Positions 25,518-34,874 are shown, counted from the stretch's first letter. The stretch is 64,000 nt of DNA from Bradyrhizobium sp. (GCF_030646015.1 NZ_JAUSLT010000174.1:1-64000); one strand, 5' to 3'. Notes: generated by a model from the sequence alone, not told the origin. Translations and numbers: made by a program.

Positions 25518-26906
25518 TCAGCCGACCCGCCCGAGATTAACTCGTAACCCGTCCTTTGGCTTTGGAATTGGCCACATCTGCCAAACCGGCCGATAGCCGG
25601 GTTCGAGCGACACCGTCAGATTTTGCAGAAAATGTCGCGCAAAGCACTTGGCCTGCATGTATGCGAAATGCAGCCCAAGACACATGTGCGCGCCGCCGCC
25701 AAACGGCAGATAGGCGTAGCGATGCCGCCCTCGCTGCGCCGCGTCGGTGAATCGCATCGGATCGAACCTCTCCGGCTCGGCCCAGTGATCGGCCATGTGG
25801 TGGGTGTAAAGCGGATTTAGTCCGATCAGGGTTCCGGCGGGAATTGCGTAACCACCGAGTGCAAAGTCGCGTGTCGCGCGGCGGGCAATCGAGGGCACCG
25901 GCGGCTTCAGCCGCATGGCTTCCTTGAAGGCCATCTCGACCTGGGTCAATGAAGCCAGCTTTTCGTAGGGTAGCGGTTGCTCGGGAGAGAGTCCAAGCGA
26001 GACGACTTCGTCGCGCAACGCCGCTTGCCATTGCGGATTCACCGCGAGAAAATAGACGAACGTAGTCAGCGATGACGTCAACGTTTCATACGCCGCCGTC
26101 ATCAGGAAACCCATATGATCGATGATTTCCTGGGTGGATAGCAGGTCGCCATTCTCGTGGGTCGCACGGCATAGCTGCGAGAACAGATCCTCACCGTTAA
26201 GGGAGCGGCGCCTGGACACCTCCCTGGAGAAATAGCCGATGATATGTGCGCGGCCTTTGAGGCCCCGCGCCATCTTGGTGCCCGGCCATGGCTTTCGTAT
26301 GGGAGCCAACGCGGCTTCGACCATGTCGCTGATGGCCCGCTTGACGTCGTTGATCTGGCGGCCGGTATCCGGACCGAGAAATGAAGCGGCCGCCAGATCG
26401 AACGTCATCTGCTTCACCGCCGGATACAACAGCATCGGTCCCGGCTGGCTGCGCCACCTCGCGGCCTGCGCCGCGATACCCGCGTCAAGCGTTGCCAGAT
26501 AGGACTTCATTGCCTCAGCCTTGAACGCGACAGAAATCGTGCGCCGATGCAGCCGATGCTCTTCGAAATCAAGCAGCAATAGCCCGCGCGGAAACAACCG
26601 GTCGAGCAAGACACTCCAGCCATGGGTAGAGGAGAACAACTTGGTTTGATCGCACAGAACGAATTCGTTCGCTTCGGGCCCAAGCAGTGCGATGCCCGTT
26701 TCACCAAGCACGCGCGTGCGATGAACCAGACCGTACTTCGCCGCCATTCGCTCGACCTCGCCCTTGGGGTCGGCAAGAATGTTCAACGTTCGGCCGATGA
26801 GAGGCCAACCCTCGTTTCCGGGAATGTGTGCAAGCGCATGGCGCCCCGCACGAAAGGCCGGCCCGGGCGCGGCGTCGGCGACATCAAGAATCTGCATCGA
26901 CATCAA
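25518..26906 (-). CDS. Cytochrome P450
   Basis: 462 residues. Haem-binding loop F-G-G-G-A-H-M-C409-L-G, the K-helix E-A-M-R (ExxR), and an I-helix A-A-Y-E-T with the oxygen-activating Thr are present, so the enzyme should be an active monooxygenase. No N-terminal anchor, so soluble as usual in bacteria. No ferredoxin or reductase gene adjoins it. It is divergent from the Crp-family gene across a 525-bp region. The substrate is unknown; the length fits CYP families that act on lipids or terpenoids. Confidence 0.93.
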   Translation of the reverse strand: MMSMQILDVADAAPGPAFRAGRHALAHIPGNEGWPLIGRTLNILADPKGEVERMAAKYGLVHRTRVLGETGIALLGPEANEFVLCDQTKLFSSTHGWSVLLDRLFPRGLLLLDFEEHRLHRRTISVAFKAEAMKSYLATLDAGIAAQAARWRSQPGPMLLYPAVKQMTFDLAAASFLGPDTGRQINDVKRAISDMVEAALAPIRKPWPGTKMARGLKGRAHIIGYFSREVSRRRSLNGEDLFSQLCRATHENGDLLSTQEIIDHMGFLMTAAYETLTSSLTTFVYFLAVNPQWQAALRDEVVSLGLSPEQPLPYEKLASLTQVEMAFKEAMRLKPPVPSIARRATRDFALGGYAIPAGTLIGLNPLYTHHMADHWAEPERFDPMRFTDAAQRGRHRYAYLPFGGGAHMCLGLHFAYMQAKCFARHFLQNLTVSLEPGYRPVWQMWPIPKPKDGLRVNLGRVG

Positions 26907-27431
26907 TCATGTCCCGGCAAACGCAAGGCCGATCCGCCAAGAGGCTCGACAATCGGTCGGTGCAGCACGAGTCAAGCCAACTCTTGATTTGATCGTGCCG
27001 CACTGCAAACCAAGTGTCAAATGCCCAACTTACCTCAGCGGGTGCTTTCTCGATTTGCTCGGAGTCGTAGGCGGGTTGAAGAGATCTCCCTCGCTGGGCT
27101 CGGATTTCTGCAGCGTTGGTGCTCGGCCATATTTCTCTTTTTTGGACTCCAATCCGGCAGCAGTGTGGTTCCCAGCGCAGGGCGACCCAAGACTGATTGA
27201 CTGGCCGGAGGCCGGATCCTCCCGGCACCCCGCATCCTGTCCTCGTTCCTATTTAAAATTGTTCGCTTAATTATCGCATCCTTGGCGAGCAGACGTTTGA
27301 AAGGTCTCGGTATAATCGGGGCCTTTCTTGCCGTGCGCTGGCCGCCGGAGTATAAAATACGGCGCGGCGGATTATTGCTCTCGTCTAGCCTTGCATTCAG
27401 CACGACCCGCCGTTGATGGGCAAAGTATCAG
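26907..27431. other. Long intergenic region between P450 and Crp-family gene
   Basis: No believable protein frame. The right half is AT-richer, with TATAAT at 27311-27316 as a possible -10 but no matching -35. It should hold promoters for both divergent genes. No Crp/FNR palindrome was seen. Confidence 0.4.
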
Positions 27432-28181
27432 ATGGTCGTGACCGGCGTGCCTCAGGACAAGACGGGTGAAGCTCACGGTATTCCGAGCAGCAAATTATCG
27501 GTGCTCCGCAAGCATCCGATTTTCTGCGATCTTGAACCCGAGGCTTTCGACCAACTCTGTCGTTATGCCAAACACTCGACGCTAAAGCGGGGCGCCACGA
27601 TCTTTTCCAAGGGCGATCCCGGCACCAGCATGTTTGCGGTGATCAGCGGTACCGTCAAGATCAGCACCTCCTCCGTCGACGGCCGTAACGCGATTCTGAA
27701 TTTGATCGGCGCCGGCGAGATTTTCGGGGAAATGACGGTGCTCGATGGGCAGGTCAGGTCGGCCGACGCCACGGCGAATACCAGTTGCGAGCTTTTCATC
27801 ATTGACCGCCGCGAATTCATTCCGTTCCTGAAGAGCCAGCCGGCGCTGGCGATGAAGTTCATCGAGCTGTTATGCACGCGCCTGCGCCGGACCAGCGAAC
27901 AGGTCGAGCAGATCATCCTGCAAAACCTGCCGGGCCGGCTGGCCAGCGCGCTCCTTCGCCTGACCGAAAAACACAAGCTCGCACCCGGCGGCCGGACCAT
28001 CGCCGTGACCCAGCAGGAAATCAGCGAAATGGTCGGCATGACCCGGGAAAGCATCAACAAGCAGTTGCGGGTCTGGGCCGATCGGAAATGGGTGCGCCTC
28101 GAACATGGGGCCATCGTCGTGCTGAGCGCCGAACCGCTGCAGGTGCTGGCCGAAGCGGGATCAGGCGACAACGGCGATTAG
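27432..28181 (+). CDS. Crp/Fnr-family regulator with cyclic-nucleotide-binding fold
   Basis: 249 residues. The N-terminal sensory domain has G-E-I-F-G-E-M-T-V-L-D-G-Q-V-R-S-A-D-A, close to the cAMP-binding phosphate cassette of Crp (G-E-L-G-x-R-S-A), but with two added residues and Val before Arg-Ser. The helix-turn-helix is T-Q-Q-E-I-S-E-M-V-G-M-T-R-E-S-I-N-K-Q-L. No cysteine cluster, so not an FNR. It may respond to a nucleotide made by the cyclase at 21.7 kb; that link is inference. Confidence 0.88.
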   Translation: MVVTGVPQDKTGEAHGIPSSKLSVLRKHPIFCDLEPEAFDQLCRYAKHSTLKRGATIFSKGDPGTSMFAVISGTVKISTSSVDGRNAILNLIGAGEIFGEMTVLDGQVRSADATANTSCELFIIDRREFIPFLKSQPALAMKFIELLCTRLRRTSEQVEQIILQNLPGRLASALLRLTEKHKLAPGGRTIAVTQQEISEMVGMTRESINKQLRVWADRKWVRLEHGAIVVLSAEPLQVLAEAGSGDNGD

Positions 28182-28274
28182 CTGGCGCCGTTGCGATGGT
28201 GGCGAATCCGCCCCATCGAGCGCGGCAATGCCCTGCGACCTTGCCGCGGCTCACCGTTGGCGACCTGCTGCAGA

Positions 28275-29051
28275 TCATCCCTCGATGATGGCGACCGCCC
28301 GGGTCCAGCCCGCCGAGGCGCGTTCGATCTTGACCGGAAAACACGACACGGTGAATCCGGTCGACGGCAATTGCTCGAGGTTGTGCAGCTTTTCGATATG
28401 GCAGTAACCGATGTGTCGCCCGGCCTTGTGGCCTTCCCAGATCAGGCTGGCGTCCCTGGTCTCCGCGTATTTCTTCGCGGTATAGACGAACGGCGCATCC
28501 CAGCTCCAGCCGTCGATGCCGGTCAGCCGCACGCCGCGCTCGAGCAGATACATCGTCGCCTCATAACCCATGCCGCAACCTGACGTGACATAATCCTGTC
28601 GGCCGTATTTGATTCCGGCGCTGGTGTTGACCACGACGATTTCCAGCGGCGAGAGTGTGTGGCCGATGCGCTTCAGCTCGTTTTCGACATCTTTTGCCGT
28701 TGCGACGTAGCCGTCCGGCAAATGGCGGAAATCCAGTTTCACGCCGGGTTGCAGGCACCATTCCAGCGGCACTTCGTCGATGGTCCACGAGCGCTCGCCG
28801 CGGTTCATGGTGGGGTGAAAGTGCCAGGGCGCATCGAGATGGGTGCCGTTGTGAGTGGAGAGCTGGACCTGCTCGACCGCCCAGCCTTGACCGTCCGGCA
28901 GATCCTCGGCCTTCAACCCGTCGAAGAACTGCAGCATGCGCGGCAGGCCCTGCTGGTGATCGATGTACTGGATGGTGGGATGTCCGCCCGGCGGATCCGC
29001 CGGCACGTCGTTCTGCAGCGGTACGGAAATGTCGATCAGTCGTCTGGCCAT
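28275..29051 (-). CDS. Metal-dependent cyclase/hydrolase family (kynurenine formamidase-like)
   Basis: 258 residues. The family metal motif H-x-G-T-H-x-D is present as H67-N-G-T-H71-L-D73-A-P-W-H-F. Members hydrolyse formylkynurenine, isatin or related cyclic amides and lactones. It follows the FAH-family gene by 42 bp on the same strand, which suggests one catabolic pathway, ring opening then C-C or ester hydrolysis. The order of steps and the compound are unknown. Confidence 0.88.
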   Translation of the reverse strand: MARRLIDISVPLQNDVPADPPGGHPTIQYIDHQQGLPRMLQFFDGLKAEDLPDGQGWAVEQVQLSTHNGTHLDAPWHFHPTMNRGERSWTIDEVPLEWCLQPGVKLDFRHLPDGYVATAKDVENELKRIGHTLSPLEIVVVNTSAGIKYGRQDYVTSGCGMGYEATMYLLERGVRLTGIDGWSWDAPFVYTAKKYAETRDASLIWEGHKAGRHIGYCHIEKLHNLEQLPSTGFTVSCFPVKIERASAGWTRAVAIIEG

Positions 29052-29093
29052 TTTGCGCTTCCTCGAGTGCTGTTTTTATCGATGGTTCAGGCT

Positions 29094-30083
29094 TCAGGCG
29101 TCCTGCCGCTCGACCTTGTTTTTCAGGATTCCGATCTTTTCGACCTCGAGTTCGATGCTGTCGCCGTGTTCGAGATACCAGCCGAGTTCAAGCCCGCAGC
29201 CGTTGCCGACGGTGCCTGATCCGATGAATTCGCCGGGCATCAGGGTTTCATCCCTGGTGACGTGGGCAATGATCTCCTCGAACGAAAACAGCATTCCTTC
29301 GGTAACGCCCTGCGAGCGCATCTTGCCGTTGACGCGGGCTTCCATCCTGAGCTTGTAGGGATCTCCGATCTCGTCCGGCGTGACGATCCACGGTCCCATC
29401 ACGTTGCCGCCGTCGAAGCTCTTGCCCTTGGCCGGGCCGAGCCGTCCTTCCATCTCGATGCGCTGGGCATCCCGCGCCGAGAAATCGTTGAAGATGGTGT
29501 AGCCGAAGATGTGGTCCGCGGCCTTCGAGGCCGGGATATTGGCGCCCTTGTTCTTGGTAACAATGCCGAACTCGAGTTCGTAATCCATCACCTTGCTGTA
29601 GCGCGGCCACTTCACCGTCGTGTTGGTGCCGCGCACGCTGAAGCGGTTGGTGATGTAGTAGATCGGCTGCTTGCGGTAGACCTCGGGCAATTCGCCCAGC
29701 GGTTCGGCGTCGATCCGCGCCAGCTCCGCCATGTCGTTCTTGGCGCGCGCCGCAAGCTTGAGCTGGCCGCGCGGAGCCTGCAGGATGTGCAGCGGAAACG
29801 ACATGCCGTCGCGCATTTGCCGCGGCTCGGGGATCGGCGCCAGGATCTCGGCAGCGGCGACATCTTCGGACAAGCTTTCATCCTTGCCGCTCTTGTCGAA
29901 CAACGTCCGGGCCTGGTCCAGAGCCGGGGAGCCAGCATCGATCAGCGACAGCATCGACGCGAAGGCCGGATTGGATTTGCCCTCCCGGTCCGCAGCCGCC
30001 GCCAGGTCGAACAGCCGCGAGTCATCGCGGTGGACCAGACCAATCTTTTCCCGGCCGCCGGATCGAAATGTCGCAAGTTTCAC
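29094..30083 (-). CDS. Fumarylacetoacetate hydrolase (FAH) family protein
   Basis: 329 residues. FAH-domain metal ligands are visible in D-Y-E-L-E-F-G-I-V and F-N-D-F-S-A-R-D, and the later K-G-K-S-F-D-G-G-N-V-M-G-P-W. The family cleaves or decarboxylates acylpyruvates and related diketo acids. GTG 30083 is chosen because AGAGGAGA lies just upstream; the frame remains open to 30179 but that part is the divergent promoter region. First gene of a two-gene unit with the cyclase-family gene. Confidence 0.9.
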   Translation of the reverse strand: MKLATFRSGGREKIGLVHRDDSRLFDLAAAADREGKSNPAFASMLSLIDAGSPALDQARTLFDKSGKDESLSEDVAAAEILAPIPEPRQMRDGMSFPLHILQAPRGQLKLAARAKNDMAELARIDAEPLGELPEVYRKQPIYYITNRFSVRGTNTTVKWPRYSKVMDYELEFGIVTKNKGANIPASKAADHIFGYTIFNDFSARDAQRIEMEGRLGPAKGKSFDGGNVMGPWIVTPDEIGDPYKLRMEARVNGKMRSQGVTEGMLFSFEEIIAHVTRDETLMPGEFIGSGTVGNGCGLELGWYLEHGDSIELEVEKIGILKNKVERQDA

Positions 30084-30110
30084 CGCTGTCTCCTCTTGTG
30101 GTTTCGTAAA

Positions 30111-30136
30111 ATATATGATCATTAAAAATATCGATA
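30111..30136. promoter_or_regulatory. AT-rich candidate operator between divergent catabolic units
   Basis: ATATATGATCAT and nearby AAATATCGAT form an AT-rich island with the palindrome ATGATCAT in an otherwise GC-rich region; AAATATCG recurs at 30153-30160. It lies between the FAH gene and the ABC operon that contains a GntR gene, so it is a natural place for that regulator to bind. No footprint or known consensus match. Confidence 0.35.
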
Positions 30137-30177
30137 AACAAGAGGCGATGGAAAATATCGCAATCGGGAGGCGATCC

Positions 30178-31104
30178 ATGACCAGATTTCTGGCGGCAGT
30201 GAGTTTTGCGGCGCTTCTGGCCGCCGGTCCTGCTCAAGCACAGACCAAAATCCAGATCGGTTGCACCGCGACTTCCGACTGCGCTTCCGCCATGGTCGCG
30301 ATCGACGAAGGCATCTTCAGGAAGCATGGCCTCGATGCCGAAATGGTGTTGATTGGCATCAATTCGAACATTCCGGCAGCGATCCTCTCCAACTCGATCC
30401 ACATCGGCGGGCCGACCTCTACCGTGTTCCTGCAGGCAGCCGATGGCGGCCTCGACCTGGTAGCGCTTGCGGGTGCGAGCGTGATGAGCCCAATCACGAA
30501 CGGCAATGTCAGCGCGTTCGTTCGCAATGGTATCGTCATCAACGAGCCAAAGGATTTCATCGGCAAGAAGGTCGGCGCACCGGGGCTCGGCGCGTTCCTG
30601 CATGTCCTGTTCGTGAAATGGCTGGTCGAGAAGGGCGTCGATCCCAAGAAGGTCAATTTTGTCGAGGTGACGTTCCCGACCATGATGGATATCGTGAAGT
30701 CGGGCAGTGTCGATGCCGTCCTGACGGCAGAGCCGTTCGTGACCCGGATGACCAATGCCGGGCTGGGGTCGGTCGGCGCCCGCTACGCCGTCGAACTCGC
30801 GCGGACCGAACCGATCATTTTCTATGCCGCCTCCCGCGAATGGGCGGAGAAGAATCCCGACACCATCAAGAAATTCCGCGCGGCGATTGCCGAAGCAGCC
30901 CCCATCGTCAACAACGACCGGGAAAAAGCCTCCGCCTCGATTCAAAAATTCACCAAGCAGCCAATCGAATTGGTCAGGGCCACGCCGCCGAACCGGTCGG
31001 AACCGATTCTCAAAGCAGAGCAGCTGGCGTGGTGGATCGACATCATGGCGTCGCAGAAAATGTTGCAGAGCAAGCTCGACCTCAACAAGCTGATCCTGAA
31101 ATAG
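30178..31104 (+). CDS. NitT/TauT-type ABC substrate-binding protein
   Basis: 308 residues. Signal peptide to about residue 22 (A-Q-A-Q). The mature part is of the NMT1/SsuA class: I-D-E-G-I-F-R-K-H-G-L-D-A-E, a G-A-P-G-L-G-A-F motif and D-A-V-L-T-A-E-P-F. ATG 30178 has CGGGAGG seven bases upstream. First gene of an operon with a GntR regulator, ATPase and two permeases. The divergent FAH and cyclase genes suggest an organic acid or aromatic derivative as substrate. Confidence 0.9.
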   Translation: MTRFLAAVSFAALLAAGPAQAQTKIQIGCTATSDCASAMVAIDEGIFRKHGLDAEMVLIGINSNIPAAILSNSIHIGGPTSTVFLQAADGGLDLVALAGASVMSPITNGNVSAFVRNGIVINEPKDFIGKKVGAPGLGAFLHVLFVKWLVEKGVDPKKVNFVEVTFPTMMDIVKSGSVDAVLTAEPFVTRMTNAGLGSVGARYAVELARTEPIIFYAASREWAEKNPDTIKKFRAAIAEAAPIVNNDREKASASIQKFTKQPIELVRATPPNRSEPILKAEQLAWWIDIMASQKMLQSKLDLNKLILK

Positions 31105-31112
31105 AACGGAAC

Positions 31113-31811
31113 ATGGCATCAGCGGTGCAAAGCGGCTCAGGGGAGGTGTCGGGTTCGGACACCTTGAGCGAGCGCGCGGCCAGCCTGGTGGAACGCGACA
31201 TCATTGCCGGCGATCTCGCGCCTGGCGCGCGCCTTGGAATCGTCGATCTGGTCCAGCGCTACGACATCGGCGCCACGCCACTGCGCGAGGGCCTGTCCCG
31301 GCTCATTTCCAGGGGACTGATCGTCGGAATTGGCCAGCGCGGTTTCCGGGTGGCCGATGTCAGCCGCGAGGATCTGAAAGACATTACGCAGATGCGCACG
31401 GTGGTCGAGATCGAGGCGCTGCGGCTTGCGATGGCGCACGGCGACGACGCCTGGGAAGCGGGAATCGTCAGCGCGCTGCATCAAATGCGCCGCCACATTC
31501 AGCGAACCGGCAACAAGTTTCGCGAGGGTGCGCCGGAGTTCGACGCCTTGCACAAGGGATTTCACACCGCGCTGCTGAGGGCTTGCGGATCCAGACGGCT
31601 GCTGACGGCCCATTCGGATCTCTATGATCAGGCCTACCGGTATCGCCGTGTCATGATGCGCGGCCTGGGTAGCGGCGAGGATTTTGTCGCGGCACACCAG
31701 AATCTTGCGGATCGGGTGCTTGCGCGCGATGTCGATGGCGCACAAAGCATGCTCAGGTCCCATTTGGCTTCGACGCTCAATTACGTCTATCCGCCGGCCA
31801 AAGGGGGCTAG
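31113..31811 (+). CDS. GntR-family regulator, FadR/FCD type
   Basis: 232 residues. Winged-helix DNA-binding domain (about 17-80) with the GntR motif G-A-R-L-G-I-V-D-L-V-Q-R-Y and A-T-P-L-R-E-G-L-S-R-L, then a helical FCD ligand-binding domain with a conserved His in H-K-G-F-H-T-A-L. It lies inside the ABC operon, between the binding protein and ATPase genes, and probably represses this operon and the divergent genes until the imported compound appears. Confidence 0.88.
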   Translation: MASAVQSGSGEVSGSDTLSERAASLVERDIIAGDLAPGARLGIVDLVQRYDIGATPLREGLSRLISRGLIVGIGQRGFRVADVSREDLKDITQMRTVVEIEALRLAMAHGDDAWEAGIVSALHQMRRHIQRTGNKFREGAPEFDALHKGFHTALLRACGSRRLLTAHSDLYDQAYRYRRVMMRGLGSGEDFVAAHQNLADRVLARDVDGAQSMLRSHLASTLNYVYPPAKGG

Positions 31812-31814
31812 ATC

Positions 31815-32624
31815 GTGAACATGATTGCTGCGGTAAACCAAAGGGCGAACGGCCCTGGCGCCGGGAGGGCGCAGATCGCATTTTCCGGCGTCACGCTCAA
31901 TCTCGGCGGCAAGGCAATTCTGGAAAATATCAGCCTTGACGTGAAGCCGGGCGAGTTCCTCTGCATCATCGGCGCGTCGGGCTGTGGCAAGACTACCGCG
32001 CTGCGGCTTGCGGCCGGATTGTATCAGCCGACCAGCGGTACCGTGGCCTTCGACGGCAAGCCGATGCTGGCGCCGCGGCGCGATATTGCCATCGTCTTTC
32101 AGGACTACGGCAAGGCGCTGCTGCCATGGCGAACCGCGTTCGGCAACGTGTCGCTGGCGCTGGAGGCATCTGGCATGGCGGCCTCGCAGCGCGCCGCCCG
32201 CATCGACGAATTGCTGAAAAAGGTCGGATTGCCCAACCACGCCGGAAAATATCCGGCGGAGATGTCCGGCGGCATGCAGCAGCGCCTGCAGATCGCGCGC
32301 TGTCTCGCGCAGGAGCCCAAAGCACTGTTGATGGACGAGCCGTTCGGCGCGCTCGATGCGATGACGCGTCAGGGGTTGCAGGACGAAGTCCTGTCGCTGG
32401 TGCGCGCCAGCGATGCGACGGTCGTGTTCGTCACCCACGATCTGGAAGAGGCGATCTATCTGGGCGACCGTGTCATCGGCCTGTTGCCGCATCCCGGCCG
32501 CATCGGCATCGAACTCAAGATTGACCTGCCGCGGCCGCGCGACCAGCTGACGACGCGCGAAAACCCTGAATTCCTGCGGCTGCGCCGCGAACTGTTCGAT
32601 TTCATCAAGGCGTCGGAAGCATGA
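31815..32624 (+). CDS. NitT/TauT-type ABC ATP-binding protein
   Basis: 269 residues. Walker A G-A-S-G-C-G-K-T-T at 53-61, signature M-S-G-G-M-Q-Q-R (Met-Ser-Gly-Gly rather than L-S-G-G), Walker B A-L-L-M-D-E-P and switch His in V-T-H-D-L-E-E-A. GTG 31815 starts 3 bp after the GntR stop; ATG 31821 is a possible alternative. The first permease starts within its last codons, at 32621. Confidence 0.92.
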   Translation: MNMIAAVNQRANGPGAGRAQIAFSGVTLNLGGKAILENISLDVKPGEFLCIIGASGCGKTTALRLAAGLYQPTSGTVAFDGKPMLAPRRDIAIVFQDYGKALLPWRTAFGNVSLALEASGMAASQRAARIDELLKKVGLPNHAGKYPAEMSGGMQQRLQIARCLAQEPKALLMDEPFGALDAMTRQGLQDEVLSLVRASDATVVFVTHDLEEAIYLGDRVIGLLPHPGRIGIELKIDLPRPRDQLTTRENPEFLRLRRELFDFIKASEA

Positions 32625-33385
32625 TCCCGGAGCGCATCAAGGCGCTTGTGCTTCCGATCGCGATCCTGGCCATATTCGAGATCTGGGCACGCGTGGTTCA
32701 TCTGCAAAGCGACTCGCTCGCGCCGCCGAGTGCCATTGCCGCGGCACTTGTCGAGGCATTCCAGGACGGCTCCATGTTGACCGCGACACGGGATACGCTG
32801 ATCTCGGCGTTCGCCGGGCTCTCGATCGGAGGCGTCGTCGGCCTTGCCCTCGGCATCGCGCTTGGAATTTTTCACATCTTCGACCGGCTGATGGAAGTCA
32901 CCATCGAGGCGATCCGCCCCATTCCGTCCATCGCGCTGTTGCCGATCGCGCTGATCGCGCTGGGTTTCGGCTATCGCATGGAGATCACGATCGTCGCATT
33001 CGCATGCGTCTGGCCGATCCTGATCCTCACTCGCGCGGCCGTCGGCGGAATTGAGCCGCGCTTGATGGAGGTATCGCGCGCGTTGCGGCTATCTCCGGCG
33101 GACCGGGTTCGCAAGATCATCATTCCGGCGGCGCTGCCGCGGATTTTTCTGGCGTTCCGCCTAGCTGCCGGCATAGCGCTGATCGTCGCCGTCACGGTCG
33201 AGATCGCGATCAATCCGATCGGGCTGGGGGCCGCGATCATGACGGCGCAGCAGGCGCTGCGGCCAGACCTGATGCTGGCCTATTTGTTCTGGATCGGCCT
33301 GATCGGCTACCTCTTGAACACCGGCCTCATGGTCGCGCAACGTCATTTGTTCGGGCGCGCGGCTTTGGTTGGAGATTCGGCATGA
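32621..33385 (+). CDS. NitT/TauT-type ABC permease, first
   Basis: 254 residues with about six membrane helices and the EAA-type loop E-V-S-R-A-L-R-L-S-P-A-D-R-V-R-K-I. Overlaps the ATPase stop by ATGA and is itself overlapped by the second permease. Two permeases in place of one mean a heterodimeric channel. Confidence 0.9.
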   Translation: MIPERIKALVLPIAILAIFEIWARVVHLQSDSLAPPSAIAAALVEAFQDGSMLTATRDTLISAFAGLSIGGVVGLALGIALGIFHIFDRLMEVTIEAIRPIPSIALLPIALIALGFGYRMEITIVAFACVWPILILTRAAVGGIEPRLMEVSRALRLSPADRVRKIIIPAALPRIFLAFRLAAGIALIVAVTVEIAINPIGLGAAIMTAQQALRPDLMLAYLFWIGLIGYLLNTGLMVAQRHLFGRAALVGDSA

Positions 33386-34149
33386 ACCGCGCCGTGCTGT
33401 ACTGGCGCGCCGCCAGCTTCGCGGTCGCCGCCGGGTTTGTCGGGTTGTGGCAGCTGATTGCCGATCAGCGGCTGGTATCGCCAGTGTTCCTGCCCGGACC
33501 GGATCGCGCCTGGGCATCGCTGGTAAGGGGATTTGCCAGCGGCGATCTGCTGGACAAGCTCCTGGGAACTCTGGAGCACATGGCCTATGGCTGGTTCGTC
33601 GCGTCGATCGCCGGCATCGCGCTTGGCGCGATGATCGGTTCGTCACGCACGATGCGCAGCTATGTTGCGCCATCGCTGGAATTCCTGAGACCGCTGCCGG
33701 TATCGGCCGTCATTCCGGTCGCGATTGCGATGTTCGGCTTGACCCAGAGCATGGCCCTGTTCGTGATCGCGTTCGGCGCGATCTGGCCGATGCTGTTGGC
33801 AACCATTCATGGCTTCGCGGCCGTCGAGCCGCGGCTTTACGAGGTGGCGCGGTCGCTGCACATGTCGCGACTGGCGATCATTTTCAAGATCGCGTTGCCG
33901 TCGGCAAGTCCCGACATCCTGGCGGGCATGCGATTGAGCGTGACCGTGGCGCTGATCCTGTCCGTCGTCTGCGAAATTCTCGCCGGCCTCGACGGCCTCG
34001 GACACTGGGTGCTGCTGTCGGCCCGGGCGTTCCGTTCGGCGGACCTGTTTGCCGGCGTCATCCTGCTCGGCGTCATCGGCTATCTGACCGCGCTCGCGAT
34101 GTCTGTGGTAGAAAAGCGGTTGTTGAAATGGCGGTCGAGCGGCCATTGA
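33382..34149 (+). CDS. NitT/TauT-type ABC permease, second
   Basis: 255 residues, about six membrane helices, EAA-type loop E-V-A-R-S-L-H-M-S-R-L-A-I-I-F-K. ATG 33382 overlaps the previous stop (ATGA). Last gene of the operon; the ModA-like gene follows on the other strand after 17 bp. Confidence 0.9.
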   Translation: MNRAVLYWRAASFAVAAGFVGLWQLIADQRLVSPVFLPGPDRAWASLVRGFASGDLLDKLLGTLEHMAYGWFVASIAGIALGAMIGSSRTMRSYVAPSLEFLRPLPVSAVIPVAIAMFGLTQSMALFVIAFGAIWPMLLATIHGFAAVEPRLYEVARSLHMSRLAIIFKIALPSASPDILAGMRLSVTVALILSVVCEILAGLDGLGHWVLLSARAFRSADLFAGVILLGVIGYLTALAMSVVEKRLLKWRSSGH

Positions 34150-34166
34150 ACACCGTCTGCGCGACG

Positions 34167-34874
34167 CTACGGCCGGGCGTCAATGAAGCCGGCGCGTGTT
34201 CGCACCTCGCGTTGACCGGCGCCGATCAACAGGTCGATCAGGCCCTGCGCCTGCGGCGCATGAGCGGCCCGAGTGGCCACCGCTGCCGTATACATGGTCG
34301 AGAGGTCGCAGCCCCGGGGCAGTGAGCCCGACAGGATCACACCATTGGTGCTGATAATCTCTGTCGATTGCGTGCAGCCGATCGGCCTGATGGCGTCGGT
34401 TTCAGCCAGTTGGCGCATCGCGGTCGCACCGTTCGGAAAAATTCGGAGCCGCGCCGCCACCTCGCCGGTGATGCCGAGTTGCTCCAGTACCTTTGCCACG
34501 TGGATCCCGGCGGTGGACGCCTTTGTATCTGGAACGAAGATCGCGTCCGCCGCGAGCAACGCGTCACGCAGTGCCGCCGCATCATTGACCTTGACCATGG
34601 AATCACCGGCCCGGATGGCGACTGCAGTTTCGACCAGGCCGATGTCGGTGATGGAGGCGGGGGCCACCCAGTTCTCTTCCGCTAGCCTGGCGATAATCGC
34701 TGCCGTCAGGATGATGATGTCGGCCTTGGTGCCGGCGCGCAATTTGTCGGCCATGGCTCCGACCGCGCCGAACTCACCCGCGATGTCGAGGCCGGTCTGC
34801 GCCTTGAATTGTGGCGCAAGACTGGCGACCAGACCCTGCGCCGCGCCGCCGCTCAGGATGTTCAACGCAGTCAT
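34167..34874 (-). CDS. ModA-like substrate-binding-fold protein without a signal peptide
   Basis: 235 residues of the molybdate-binding (SBP_bac_11) type: starts M-T-A-L-N-I-L-S-G-G-A-A-Q-G-L, with K-A-D-I-I-I-L-T and P-D-T-K-A-S-T-A-G-I-H. The N-terminus enters the first strand directly, so there is no export signal and the protein should stay in the cytoplasm, unlike ModA. Its ATG overlaps the stop of the molybdenum hydroxylase gene. It may bind molybdate, cofactor or substrate for that enzyme; this is inference. Confidence 0.8.
   Translation of the reverse strand: MTALNILSGGAAQGLVASLAPQFKAQTGLDIAGEFGAVGAMADKLRAGTKADIIILTAAIIARLAEENWVAPASITDIGLVETAVAIRAGDSMVKVNDAAALRDALLAADAIFVPDTKASTAGIHVAKVLEQLGITGEVAARLRIFPNGATAMRQLAETDAIRPIGCTQSTEIISTNGVILSGSLPRGCDLSTMYTAAVATRAAHAPQAQGLIDLLIGAGQREVRTRAGFIDARP

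Noticed and set aside
27297..27316. TTGAAA and TATAAT as a promoter for the Crp-family gene
   Set aside because: The two boxes are only eight bases apart, far from the usual 16-18.
30261..31104. Extension of the GntR frame upstream to 30261
   Set aside because: That part is the +1 shadow of the substrate-binding gene. The GntR protein begins at ATG 31113.
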